A DNA stretch of 64,000 nt from Amphirosellinia nigrospora (taxonomy: Eukaryota > Ascomycota > Sordariomycetes > Xylariales > Xylariaceae): contig SCHM01000002.1 of the NCBI GenBank assembly GCA_004123355.1, positions 7,413,569 through 7,477,568 on the forward strand, in the 5' to 3' direction. The position numbers were made by a program, and so were the translations under genes. Under the pieces are notes generated by a model. It searched no databases. It worked only from the letters and a program-made list of their open reading frames with translations, and was not told where the DNA came from. This document shows positions 49,060 to 62,300 of this stretch, one piece after another; position 1 is the stretch's first letter, and the number at the start of each line of letters is the position of its first letter.

Positions 49060-52029
49060 ATGGCCTTATCGAACCCCGTCGCCTTCAAACCGTTCTCCGT
49101 ATCCTTCTGGACCACTGTTACCTACCTCGCCTTACTTATCCCGCTCCTCATCATACACGAGACGGTCCCCTCGCCCCCGACAATGCGACTGTGTACCACG
49201 GCCTGAACCTCACAAAGGCATGGTTAGATCTGACTGTGTTGTCCAATTCGTATCACCCCTTCAACAGCCGAAAGAATGACGAAATTCATAACTGGCTCCT
49301 GCTGGAGTTGGACGAGATTAGGAGAAGGAATGCGGCCGACAAATCCGATGTACTTATCTTGGAAGACGTCACCTCTAATCTAACAACATCCGACTCCATA
49401 TGGGGCCCCGACACCAAGAACGCCGCCTATTTCGAGGGAAGAATATCATTGTTTATATCCGGGGCAAGGACGATCCTTCCGGACGCTGGTGGGAAGATGG
49501 TTACAAGGCAGAAAAAGTGATTGGTAAAGGAGGTGTCCTGCTGAATGCTCACTACGACAGCGTCTCTACCGGGTACGGCGCAACAGACGATGGCATGGGC
49601 TGCATCACTGTCATGGCACTGGTCGATTACTTCTCCCGCCCTGGGAACCAACCTCAGAGGGGTATTGTCGCCCTGCTAAACAATAACGAGGAGGACTTCC
49701 TGTGGGGAGCCCAGGCTTTCGGAAATAGCCCGTTCATGCCCTTCTGTCATACCTTTCTAAACCTCGAAGGAGCGGGAGCGGGTGGTCGCGCGACTCTCTT
49801 TCGATCCACTGATGCCGAGGTTACTGCCGCTTATCGTGGCAGTCCGAACCCATTCGGCACCGTTGTTGCATCGGATGCTTTTGGCCTTGGGGCAATCCGG
49901 AGCAACACGGATTATATCGTTTTCAACGGTGTTTTCGGTATGAGGGGACTTGACCTGGCATTCTATCGCCCCGTGCGAGGTACCACACGAACCAAGATGA
50001 TGCAAAACATGCTTCTAGAGCAAGTTTGTGGCATATGCTAAGCAATTCGCTGCACACAATGAGACAACTTTCGAGTAATACTGGTCAGACTTTCATCGGA
50101 GTCGAGGAGATGAAGACCGCAATAAAGTTCCCAACGGCCGCGGCAATTCTGGCGTGTGGTTCGACCTCTTCGGCAAGTCGCTCGCTCTCTTTGAGTTGCG
50201 AACATTTTTCGCCTGGTCTCTTACGCTACTCATTGCTACTCCATTGATACTCGCCGCCATAACATACTTGCTAGTAAGGCGGGAGAAGTACTACTTCTTC
50301 GCAGGCACGGTGTCTCCCTATGAAGGGGCCGTTCTTGATCCCGTTAGGCTCGGTGGCCGAAGGGGATAATCAGATTCCCTTTTGCTCTAGCCGTGGCAGG
50401 AGCCTTGGTGGTAGGATCAGCATATTTGGTCACTAAAATCAATCCACTTATCATATATATAGTGAATATGCCGTGTAAGTCGTATATAAGCCCTCTTTCG
50501 CGCGGTGAGAGATTCTGACTAATCATGTCAACAGGTGGGCCATGATGTTGTCTTTGTTCTATTTTGTGTTTTGGACCATCATGGCAGGCGCAAATTTTGC
50601 GAGGCCCAGCGCTTTACACCGGGGCTACTCTATAATTTGGCTCTTCGCGCTCTCTTGGCTCCTTGAAGTCGTTAATACTGTTTTCGAAGACCGGTTTAGG
50701 ATTGCCGCAGGTTACACATTTGTCTTCTTCCATGCAGCGACTTTTCTCGCCACAGTGATAACCCTTTGCGAGTTGTTCGCGCTTCCGTCCAAAATGGCCT
50801 TCGCGCAGCGCGTCCACGCGGCGCATGATGCGACCGACCACGGCGAAGACCATATGGCCGAGCACAGCGAGTCAATTCCTCATAACGATGGGCCAAATGA
50901 TGCCGGAGAAGATGAAGCTGCCGACGAGCCTGCGCCGGCCGCCTCAGAAACAACACCTTTGATAGGGGGACCACCTTTGGATCCGCTTACAGACGAGCAA
51001 GCGCCGAACTTAATAGACGTTTTACAGACAACAAAAGCGGTGCGTATAAAGATGAACAACTCTGGTCGTCAAAATTACCCAGTTGGGCCTGGATCCTGCA
51101 ATTCTTAGTATTTGGCCCTTTTATAATTATCCTGATCGCTCAGAACGGTCTCTTCATGGTTTCAGCCGTTGCTCAGACCGGATCTGATGGAGGGAGCCTC
51201 TTATTACCTTACTTGATCATGTCGTTCTTTAGCATTCTATTGCTGTTGCCCATCTCGCCATACATGCATCGAGTCACGCATCACGTCCCAGTGTTCCTGT
51301 TAGCCGTTTTTATTGGAACTTTGGTCTACAACCTGGTTGCCTTTCCCTTCTCCCCGGAAAATCGGTACAAAATCTACTTCCAGCAGTCTGTGAACCTCGA
51401 CACCGGGCTATCGCGGGTGCATTACGTCGGGTTACAAGAATATGTCAAAAAGGCCGTCGCCGATCTACCTTCTGCTATGGGCAAGGAACTAACATGTGAC
51501 TTGAGGACCAGCTCACGTTCTGGCCTTTACGACTGCTCTTATGATAGCTCCGCTGTCCCACCCAATGTCGTCAAGACTACCCCGCCGGGGGTGCCACCCC
51601 AGAAGGGCTACGACAGTTGGTTAACTTACAAAATCTCTCGTAATGAAAGTGGAACCAAGGCCAGGTTCGAGGTGAATGGAAAGGAAACGCGATCTTGCGC
51701 CATCACTTTTAAGAAACCCATTTCTACGTTCAAAGTCAAAGGCGGAACTGATCCCGATGAGCGCTTTGGTGGGATACCGGATAAGGACTGGAGAAAATCA
51801 AGCTTTATCGTAGGGATTGGAGCACCCCCTGGATCGTTGATGTTGAGTGGGAGAAAGGTGCAGACAACGACAACGGTATCGACGGACAAATTGTGTGCAG
51901 CTGGGATGATGTTAATACGCCTGGCGTTATACCCGCATTTGACGAGGGCTGAAGTATCTGCCGTCGTGGGTCGCCATCACGAAGTTGTCTACGGGACTAT
52001 GCGAGGGGACCAAGGCATTCAAGGCGTGA
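49060..52029 (+). CDS. PFF1: Vacuolar membrane zinc metalloprotease PFF1 (M28 family)
   Basis: Multi-spanning vacuolar membrane aminopeptidase-like protein. It starts at 49060 ([20 protein letters not shown]) with a first membrane segment. The luminal M28 domain carries the zinc-ligand motifs [37 protein letters not shown] (catalytic Glu pair) and [12 protein letters not shown]-terminal membrane segments include [39 protein letters not shown] and [20 protein letters not shown]. An intron lies near 50474-50535. The C-terminal luminal domain ends with APWIVDVEW-type sequence, then [13 protein letters not shown] and a TGA at 52027-52029. About nine one- or two-base breaks interrupt the literal frame (for example near 49165, 49437, 49975, 50100, 50365, 50460, 51040, 51810 and 51948), mostly in short homopolymers, yet family sequence resumes after every one. 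It is probably an intact gene in poor-quality sequence. Confidence 0.88.
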
Positions 52030-53957
52030 GGGTCAGAGTATGTAATATTTCATTGGTATGGTATGCATCATGTAATTGTTTCTTTCGTCAATCGGTTGCC
52101 CAGGGGAACTATGGGAGTGGGAAATAGGATCGAGGAGGTCTAAGTTGGCCTGTGTGTAGTGGACATTGTCTACCGGCCCTGCGAATATGGAACGGGTATA
52201 CCATAGGGATGAGGTAGGGGTGTTCATTCGATACCTTGCATAGCTGGCGTTAAAATGTACTTCGGTTGGTTTGATCCAATCCTGGTGGTCCGAAAGAAGT
52301 GTTTGGAAATGCTCACGCCGTAGCCGCAGGATATATCCCCGACTTAAATTGAAAGAATAAAGAAAGTTGAAAGTGTGCGAGTGTGTATAGTAATTTACTA
52401 TGAAATGTGTCATCAGGGTCTAGATGATTCGTTTTGTACGTGTACATACATATATTGCTGGTGTGTTGATCATAGCTTGTTTTGGAGAAGCCTCCGAGGA
52501 AAAAACTTAATATTGTCTGCCATACAAACCGACGTGATATGTCATGTTTCGCGGGCACGCCCTTCATCTACCGTCATGCAGGCCTTTTGCATCTGAGTTG
52601 TAGTTGTGACTGATTGTTGGGCTCTTTTTTTTTTTTTTTTTTTTTGAAAAAAGACATGCTTATAATGCACGAGACGGAATCGCCTCAAGGGCGGGGGGAG
52701 GGGGGGGGGTGGTTGTTGTAATGTGCGCGACGGCGATAAATGAAGTGCGGCGACCTGGTTGGTTTGTATTCGATAGAGCGGCCTTTTTCTCGATGGAAAA
52801 ATAGATATACACATTGTCAGGGATGGCTGCATTTGCAGATAGCCTGCATCTACCGGCAAATCTTCCCCCTGTTGAAATACCCGGGGTTCGAATAGATGGG
52901 ATACACGAGGCCGTTGTTTCGTGTTTTCTCTGCTGCGAGCTTTTCACCGGTGACTAAATAGCCGATCCCATCTTCTAATTCCGATTTTTGGAGAAGAAGG
53001 AAGGTAGCTTTGCTTTGTATATACTCCTGTCGCGACGAGCCGTATATAGAGTGAACCGGGAACGGAGTCTATCTTGGTATGGTGGTCCTTCAATTCTCCT
53101 GACCAATCAATTAGCCCCATTCTCGACGGGAGTCTCGCCGGCTGGTCATAGGTACTTAACGTATGTGATATTCACATCATTAATAATGTTAGTTGAGAGG
53201 TAGATTTTACGGCTAAGTGAGTGGTTGATCTAGTTTTGATTTGTATAAACCTATTTTTTTTAAGCACGCTGCAGAATGTAACCATCCGGGAGGTGTACTA
53301 AGCTTTACGATTCATCGTGTGAGTCCACCCTGATAGTGTAGTTCTTTATCCATTGTGTTGCGAGCGCCGAATCAACTCAGCTTGAATCACTACTTATATA
53401 TTCAAATATCGTGGGTTCCCTTGCACCTCCTGCGTCCCACATCATGATCACCCCGGAAGATGTGATTTGCAGACGCGTACATGCATCCGTGTCCCGTCTT
53501 GGAGACTTGATGGCGAGCGGCTGCTGGGAGTGTGGTGATGTAACATCACGTCGTGTTTCTGTCGATAGCCGAGGCGGGAAGAATGAGAAATATAGTAGAG
53601 GTCGTACGGAATGAGGCATGTTGGATGGTATATACCTCCCCGGGTAGGTCTGAACTATATGTACAGGTATCTATCCATCTTGTCTATCCGTCCATCTCGC
53701 GTCATGATTTTCGAGATGATCTTTTCTCATTTGCCAATTTCCTGTATTGTGGTATTTGATATAATAGCATCAAGTCAAATTACAGAGACCTTTCTAGGCT
53801 AATATTTCGTCAATAGACATACCCAAAAGTTGAGAAGCGCCTACCTCCCACGTAGGTACCAAGGAACACATAATACAGTTTAATCTTCCCTGATCTAGAG
53901 AGTCCGCCCTCTATTCCTTGTTCCTCGCCTCTACTACACCCTTTCAAACACTTTAAC
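52030..53957. other. Intergenic region with long homopolymers
   Basis: A 21-base T tract (52625-52645) and a G-rich tract (52693-52709, one A interruption near its middle) lie here. A CCTACCTCCCACGTAGGTACC string near 53843 is another copy of the recurrent motif and lies about 110 bases before the secreted-protein start. No gene is supported. Confidence 0.55.
52625..52645. repeat. 21-base T homopolymer
   Basis: Uninterrupted T run in intergenic DNA. It could be a poly(A) tail remnant of a retroposed sequence on the - strand or a simple slippage product; no retroelement was recognised beside it. Confidence 0.9.
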
Positions 53958-54851
53958 ATGCCACTAAGAACGACCCTCGCCCTGCTCGCTGCAAGCGTAA
54001 CCGTCCTCGGCGCAGCAGTCCCCGAGCCAACAGCAGGAATGCCGGCGACGCCCTGCACGACGGGCTCGCCGATCACGACGGCCGGGTATCCGATATCGTA
54101 CTACGCGCAGGCGACGCCGAGCTCCGGCGCTTTCAGAAATGGGTACCAGCCGGAGTCGAGGTGGGCTAGTCAACATCTTACCGGGACCTATGTGAGTAGC
54201 TCCTTTGTCTCAATTACTCTCTCTTTGGTCTTGTTCGTAGACAATTCGCTATCTACTGCGTTTTTCGGTATTGGGATCGATGGGAACAAGCATCAGCCAC
54301 CACGAAGTAAATGAAACAAAAAACTGGGCCAACCCCCCCCAAAAAACCCAACGAAGTATGAAGATGAGATATTTAATTGAAGAGTACGGAATAAGGGGTG
54401 CGGCGATGTAATAACACCAGAAAGCATAAAACCAGATTCCAAGCCGTCGCCAAACTAAAAAAAGTCAAAAACCTACTAACGATGAAAACCGTCAATGACA
54501 GACGTTCGGCGTCCCAGAGCCAGTCGAGACCGGCTTCGCCTACGCGCAATTCAAGTGCCAATACTACTGCAACAAGAGCGAGGGCGGGAGCTTCTTCGTG
54601 CGCGCCGATACTAAGGTCGGGTCATACTGCGAATGCTACGACGAGCTGTGAGTCTCACGCACCTCAATCGAAACAACACTCCAAAAAATCACGATGCGAA
54701 AGGATCGAATAGAGTAAATGCGCACTGCGGAAGTTGAAGCTGACTGAATATAACTCCTAGTATGGACCCCAAAGCCTTCGTAAACAATAACCAGACACTC
54801 GTCGGGCCTGGAACGCCATCTGTAGGGCATGAGAGAGGGGTGCCTGCTTGA
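53958..54851 (+). CDS. Small secreted cysteine-containing protein
   Basis: Predicted secreted protein of 150 residues. Exons 53958-54191, 54520-54647 and 54761-54851 join in phase. An N-terminal signal peptide (MPLRTTLALLAASVTVLGAA) is followed by VPEPTAGMP and a Ser/Thr/Tyr-rich stretch, then a Cys cluster FKCQYYCNKSEGGSFFV and SYCECYDELMDPKAFV, ending PSVGHERGVPA. Five cysteines lie after the signal. The CQYYC..SYCECYD layout resembles uncharacterised small secreted proteins I associate with filamentous ascomycetes; no enzyme motif is seen. The first intron is long (328 bases), and its 3' end (CCCAGAG) was chosen by phase, so a missed small exon is possible. It is an effector-like candidate only by size, signal and cysteines. 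Confidence 0.65.
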
Positions 54852-55501
54852 TTTACCCTCATCTTACATCCCATGCTCCTCTCGTTGTTGTATGACACAT
54901 AGTCATAATACATGCCGGGGAAAAGGGAAAAGTAAAGCAGCAAACCCATGACCAGATGACGTTGATTATCTTAACCTGTAAATCGACTAAATTATGTGAA
55001 AAAGGAGGATGGTGGACGAGGGCAGCAATACCTACTTGCATGTACAGGGTCTCTATTAGATAGCTATTTCTGTGTGTTCGCGGCGCTTGGTTGTACTACT
55101 CAAGTCTGTGACAGAGCTATGATAGAACTAGGATGGGATACGATAATCGTTGATCTGTTTACAGTGTTAGGTACGCACACTACAATGAGAGCATCCTCGA
55201 ACATTAGTAGTAGAGGAACTGTTTTTTTATAGAACTTTCATTCTTTTCATCTACGGATTACTCCGGCCTCTATCTCATGAACGGCATCACTGTAGAATAC
55301 ATGAGTCCTGAGCCAAGCATGTATGGTCAGGCGGAAGTGGACCAAACCGGCCTTGTACTCCCAAATCCATGAGGGTATGAAGGATTAAAACAAACAAAGA
55401 TTACTCGCGCCAAATCGTCCGAGTGCCAGAAACACCGAGGCCAAACCCATCCTAACGCCAATGAACTTTTGATTCCCATTTCAATGCGCTCGTAACACGT
55501 T
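54852..55501. other. Convergent intergenic region
   Basis: Lies between the secreted-protein gene (+) and HSP90 (-) and presumably holds their 3' UTRs. Nothing else was recognised. Confidence 0.55.
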
Positions 55502-57670
<2,169 letters not shown>

Positions 57671-59351
57671 CTTGGTTGTGTGGAGGAAAACGGGAAAACT
57701 GTAGACTACGGAAGGAAACGTTAGTATGGGCTAATCGTGGGAGTGCAGTGCACGCCTTCGAGTTTAAAAGTTGTGGTGATGCGGGGGAGAAACAAGAATT
57801 GAGTTGTTGGAAGGTGATAGAATCTTGTGTGTAGAGTCTAGGTGGGGCACCAGTTGCAGACCACCACTTATTTGCGAAGTAGCTGGCTGCAGCAGGGCCA
57901 CACAAATGGTGTTAAGAGTCTCGTCTGTTTGGCCGAAGCAAGCTCAAGCTAAGTAGAACAATGACCATACAAGATGGGTGATTTGGAAAAAAGTAGGTGC
58001 GGTGTAGGAGGGAAAGTCAGGCAAGGCGAGGCTGATGGTGGGGAGTCGGTTCAAGCAATAGAGCTGTGGAAGCTGCGTTGGTGACTTACAGGATATCAAT
58101 GACAGAAAGCTGTTTGGGGTATCAGAACAGTTCTCTTCAATGGAGAGAGCACAGCAAGAAATCTGACTTTTGGCTTGATTGAAGGAGGAGGAAGAAGATG
58201 GAGGAGGACGAAGGGCGAGGTAGAGAAATATCTAAAAGCTGTCAAGGCCGCTCCAGCACCTAGATGGAGCACAGACCAATTTTTCAAGCTTTGAGATTCT
58301 ATCGAATTCTACGGACTGGCAGTGACAGCCTGCAGTGCTTGGGCTGTGATTGGCCCAGCACGCGTCGACTCGCGACCCATGGCAACAGAACGTACCAGAA
58401 CCGCTGCCCGCTTCTATCGACCACTATCGACTGCTATCGACCTGCTTCCCTGCCCCACTGATTGGCCGAAAACGGCATTAAGCGGGCTGCATGGCTGCAT
58501 GCCCGCCCTAGCTTCACCGGATGGGGGGTGATGGGGGTCCCTGGCCACTGCCCAAGTGCCATCGAAGTGCCATTGCCCCTCGTTGCCTCACCTTCCCGCC
58601 CAGCCCACCTGACTGCAAGCGTTGCCTGCGCCGTTGCCTGTCTTAACCCAGCCGCAGTCAGGCTTTAGTGTATCTACCTGGTAGGTACCTAAGGTAGGTA
58701 TGTACCTAAATCCTGTACCTCTCTGGTGCAGTGATTAGGTAGTTCCAGCAGGTTGAAAGAACGCCTACCCAAGTACTAATACAGTGTTTTACGCAGTTCA
58801 TGAATGAATTACAGTTTTACCATCTTTAATCGTGTATTGGATCTTACGTAAGGTAGGGTAAGTTAAGAGGCAAGTGTGGGTCATCCCAAACGCCAAGCAC
58901 CTGGCGCCTTACAAGGTTCTCTCGCAGAGGAATCTAGAAATTAGCGGGTGGCAGTGTTCTCTAAATTTCAAACAGGCAACAACATCACTTTCACTCTCCT
59001 GCCTTGCCTACTGTAAAAGCCAGTCCATACACTTAGGTATCTACATATAAAACAGACCTTGTACGTGTCCCTAACAAAACACGTCAAATCTAGCAAACAA
59101 GAATTATCAAGATAAGGTGAAATAAACCTTTGACCGAAGTCGATGCTGTGTATTTATGTACGGTAGTATTGTGTGCACCTACGCCCAAAGAAGTACGTAC
59201 CTCAAGCCGTTGATAAACGAATGACGATGACCATGAAATACTACATTGAAATCCAACTACAAGTATGCAAAAGGTTCTAACATCTTTATAGACCTGTATA
59301 ATTTCTTGTTCCTGTAGTGATTATGTCACCAGTCCATTCCGATCTCGCTTT
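57671..59351. other. HSP90 promoter and intergenic region
   Basis: Holds the HSP90 upstream region. Candidate heat-shock elements are only partial (AGAACAGTTCTC near 58125 and TTCTATCGAATTCTAC near 58297, both with wrong spacing). Position 58677-58710 has a dense cluster of the TAGGTACCTA-type motif. No gene was recognised. Confidence 0.5.
58677..58710. repeat. Cluster of TAGGTACCTA-type short palindromic motif
   Basis: Reads CTACCTGGTAGGTACCTAAG then GTAGGTATGTACCTAAA. The same core appears near 421, 4449, 22681, 45213 and 53843, always between genes. Confidence 0.7.
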
Positions 59352-62300
59352 TCACACCACCATCTCGCCCCTACTGGGACACAATACCGTCCCATCTGCC
59401 TGAATGCGACAGTGTAGTAGGTCCGCGCTGGTCACCAATCTCCGTGGCAAGAAAAAGTACTGTTTCAATTTACTCTCAGGCCTAGGAAGCAGCCGCACTG
59501 TGCACACCCATAGATCTTCGTCCAGGAATACAAGGCGGCCATCCTGTAGAATCCCCAGTGGTCTTCCAATCTTGTCTGCGACGGCGGGGGATATATACGG
59601 TGCGTATTACTTCGTCCTGGGAGGTAGAGTTGCCTAGTGTTGCAGTGTTGAGTATGACAAAAGTGAGACACTTATAACTCGACTCGTTGGAGGAGACGAT
59701 AGCGAGATGCATCTTCGGATGGTATGACGGCAGTAGGAAGTCTATCACTGCAGAACTTTCTGGCATATATTATCTGCGCTTTCCAAACTGATAGGGATAG
59801 TGTATTTGAGTTCCAAATTCTTCCAGGAGTATGCCTTAACGCTGCTAGCAGTGAATGCGAAGAAGACTTCCCAGTCTGTCGGTTGGTTTTCCCAGGTCGT
59901 TGGTTGCTCTGCTGCTTCAATATTTGTCTCGGCGATCACAGTGCCATCTATAAAGCGAACAATCTGCAGTTTATCTCTACTGTAGACAAGTAGATGCTCG
60001 GACTTGCAATCTATTAGTAGCTGATTGATCGATCCCCGGCTGGATGGATGCTTTTTTGAGTAGGCTGTTTCAATCTTTATTTTCCCCGGATCGGAAAGTA
60101 GTTGGAAAGTTTTGACATGGACGAAATCATCTTGTGTGGAGTATGCAATACAATCACCACGCAAGGATAGGGTAATGTTGTGAACGCTGATCCCAAACAT
60201 TGCTTGAGTAATGACGTGCTTCGAATCTCTGCTCATGTCATATATCTCTACAATCCCTTCGTCTTTGCATATGCGCAAATTTGCTGATTACCGAAACAAG
60301 TAGCCACTTCAGTAATGACGAGTCGGTTCTCTACCTGCGCTTCGGATGCGTATAATGTGAGAGATGTACTTCGCACGTCGTCTTCGTTCTCTTCCAGGTC
60401 GGTTATAAGACTACCCCTTCTTTCTGCCTCCGAGCTGTAGATGCTCTCAGAATCTTCCGGCGTGCCAGCTTCAACTGTTCGCAACAAGCAGTTAGGTTCC
60501 CATATGTTACAGTATGAGCCCCGCAAATCGTAGAATCTTTGGCTGTCCGGACTGAATGCAATGGAGTTGATAATATCATCCGACGTGAGCTTGTAAATCA
60601 GCACCATCTGGGAATAATCATAAATCTTGATCGAGCCTCTCACATCGCTTGTCACGAAGACAGCGCCGTTGTAGCTGCACCGAATTTCGGATGGCGTGCT
60701 ATCGAGTTCCTGTTTGACTTCTACGTGGGTGTTATCGCTGGGACCCCATTTGAACACGTTGCCATCTCGGTAAATCCCCAAAACTTGGCCATTAAATGGA
60801 TGCCAGACAACCCGGTTAACACCTGTCCACGTGTTGCTAGCCGTCTGCCCTTGTTTCTGCTTCCTCTTGGACCGGGCGAGCACTTTCGGTGGGTCGAGAC
60901 TCCAAATAGCCAAAGGAAACCCCGATATGCTACTGCAAGCTGAGTACAGTCCTCGTTAAATGCCAGAGAAGATGGAGAATTGATGAATGCTCCCTCTGGT
61001 AGGAAGCTTTCCTTAAGTAGTGTAGGGTCACAGGTAATCCACGATGGGTTCTCTGTCTTGAGGTTCAACCGATAAATTCGTCGTAGATTAGTCGCAATAA
61101 TAATGAATGACTCATCCGCTGCGAATTCCAAGGCCATAGCTCGTTCTCTGCGAGGGCTTTCCACTTTGACAACGATCGATCGATCAGCGATATTCCATAC
61201 GTAGGTATTGTCTAGGCCGTAGCAAGCGAATAGCAACCCTGTCTTACTAAAAGAGATCGAACAAATCGGTTCGTCCAAGACAAGTCCGGGAAATTCCTGG
61301 TATATAACGGTGCCCCAAAGCCTAATGGTGGCTCGCCCATTAGCCAATACACTCGCTACAGCAAGGAGTTGGTTCGAAACAGCAACATGTAGAGCTTGAT
61401 CCGTGCCACTCGAGACTCTAGCAAGACAGTCATCCCAGTCCATGTTAGATAAACCCAAGACCGATATGGATACAGCCGGCTTCTTGGAGAAGTTCTGAAA
61501 GACTATTGAACTCTCGGGCTCAGGGGGAATACACGTATATATTGCTTCCGGATTATGGTTTAAATGACTCCCAAATTTGGCTGTTATCTTCAGGAGGTCA
61601 ACCGCCCAGGTCTCTAGGAGAGCTAACTCCGGCAATCGGTGGAGGGGCGGCGGCTTGATGAAGTCCGCTTTCCGCCTCTTTCGCACAAAGCTACTAAGGA
61701 CGAAGATGTTTTGACTAGTGTAGATAGCTGACCTCCAAGGGCCAACATATGAATCCATGACAGCGGAAGGTCGCCACTAAAGAATTCGAAAAGCATCTCT
61801 AGTACGTCATCGGATTCTGCTGAGGAATGGTCCAAATGGGAACTCCAATACACCGAGGAGTACAAAAGGAAAGACGAAGTCTTTCCTTGTAGTATTTTAT
61901 TTGAAGTCAACTCACTTAGTGACTCCAGGCATGCAGCGAGCAACCCTTGTTAATCTCAAACGATTCTAAAGAGAATCCAAGCTTGTTCGTGGTCCGGAGG
62001 TACTCCCGCGCAGTCTGGTGTACTAAGACGAGTTGATTGTTGCGGCTGATGAATGCAAACTCCCCGCAGATTTGGCCAACGAGGTGACTTAGGTCAAGGA
62101 AGGTGTCGAGTTCTGCCGGGTATTGAGTCTTGAGTTCGTCTACGGTGAGAGGTCGAATACAGTAAGTAGCCCAAGAAAGCAGAATCTTACAAAGTCGTTT
62201 GTCCGCGTCCCGTTCGATATTGGTTATAGCATTGGCCATCCGATCGTAGAGTTTGTCCATGCCATCCGGCGCATCTCGCAGTACTCGTCTCACGTCCTCT

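Noticed and set aside
58110-58320. Heat-shock elements upstream of HSP90
   Set aside because: GAA/TTC units are present but with three- or four-base spacing instead of two, so no clean element can be claimed.
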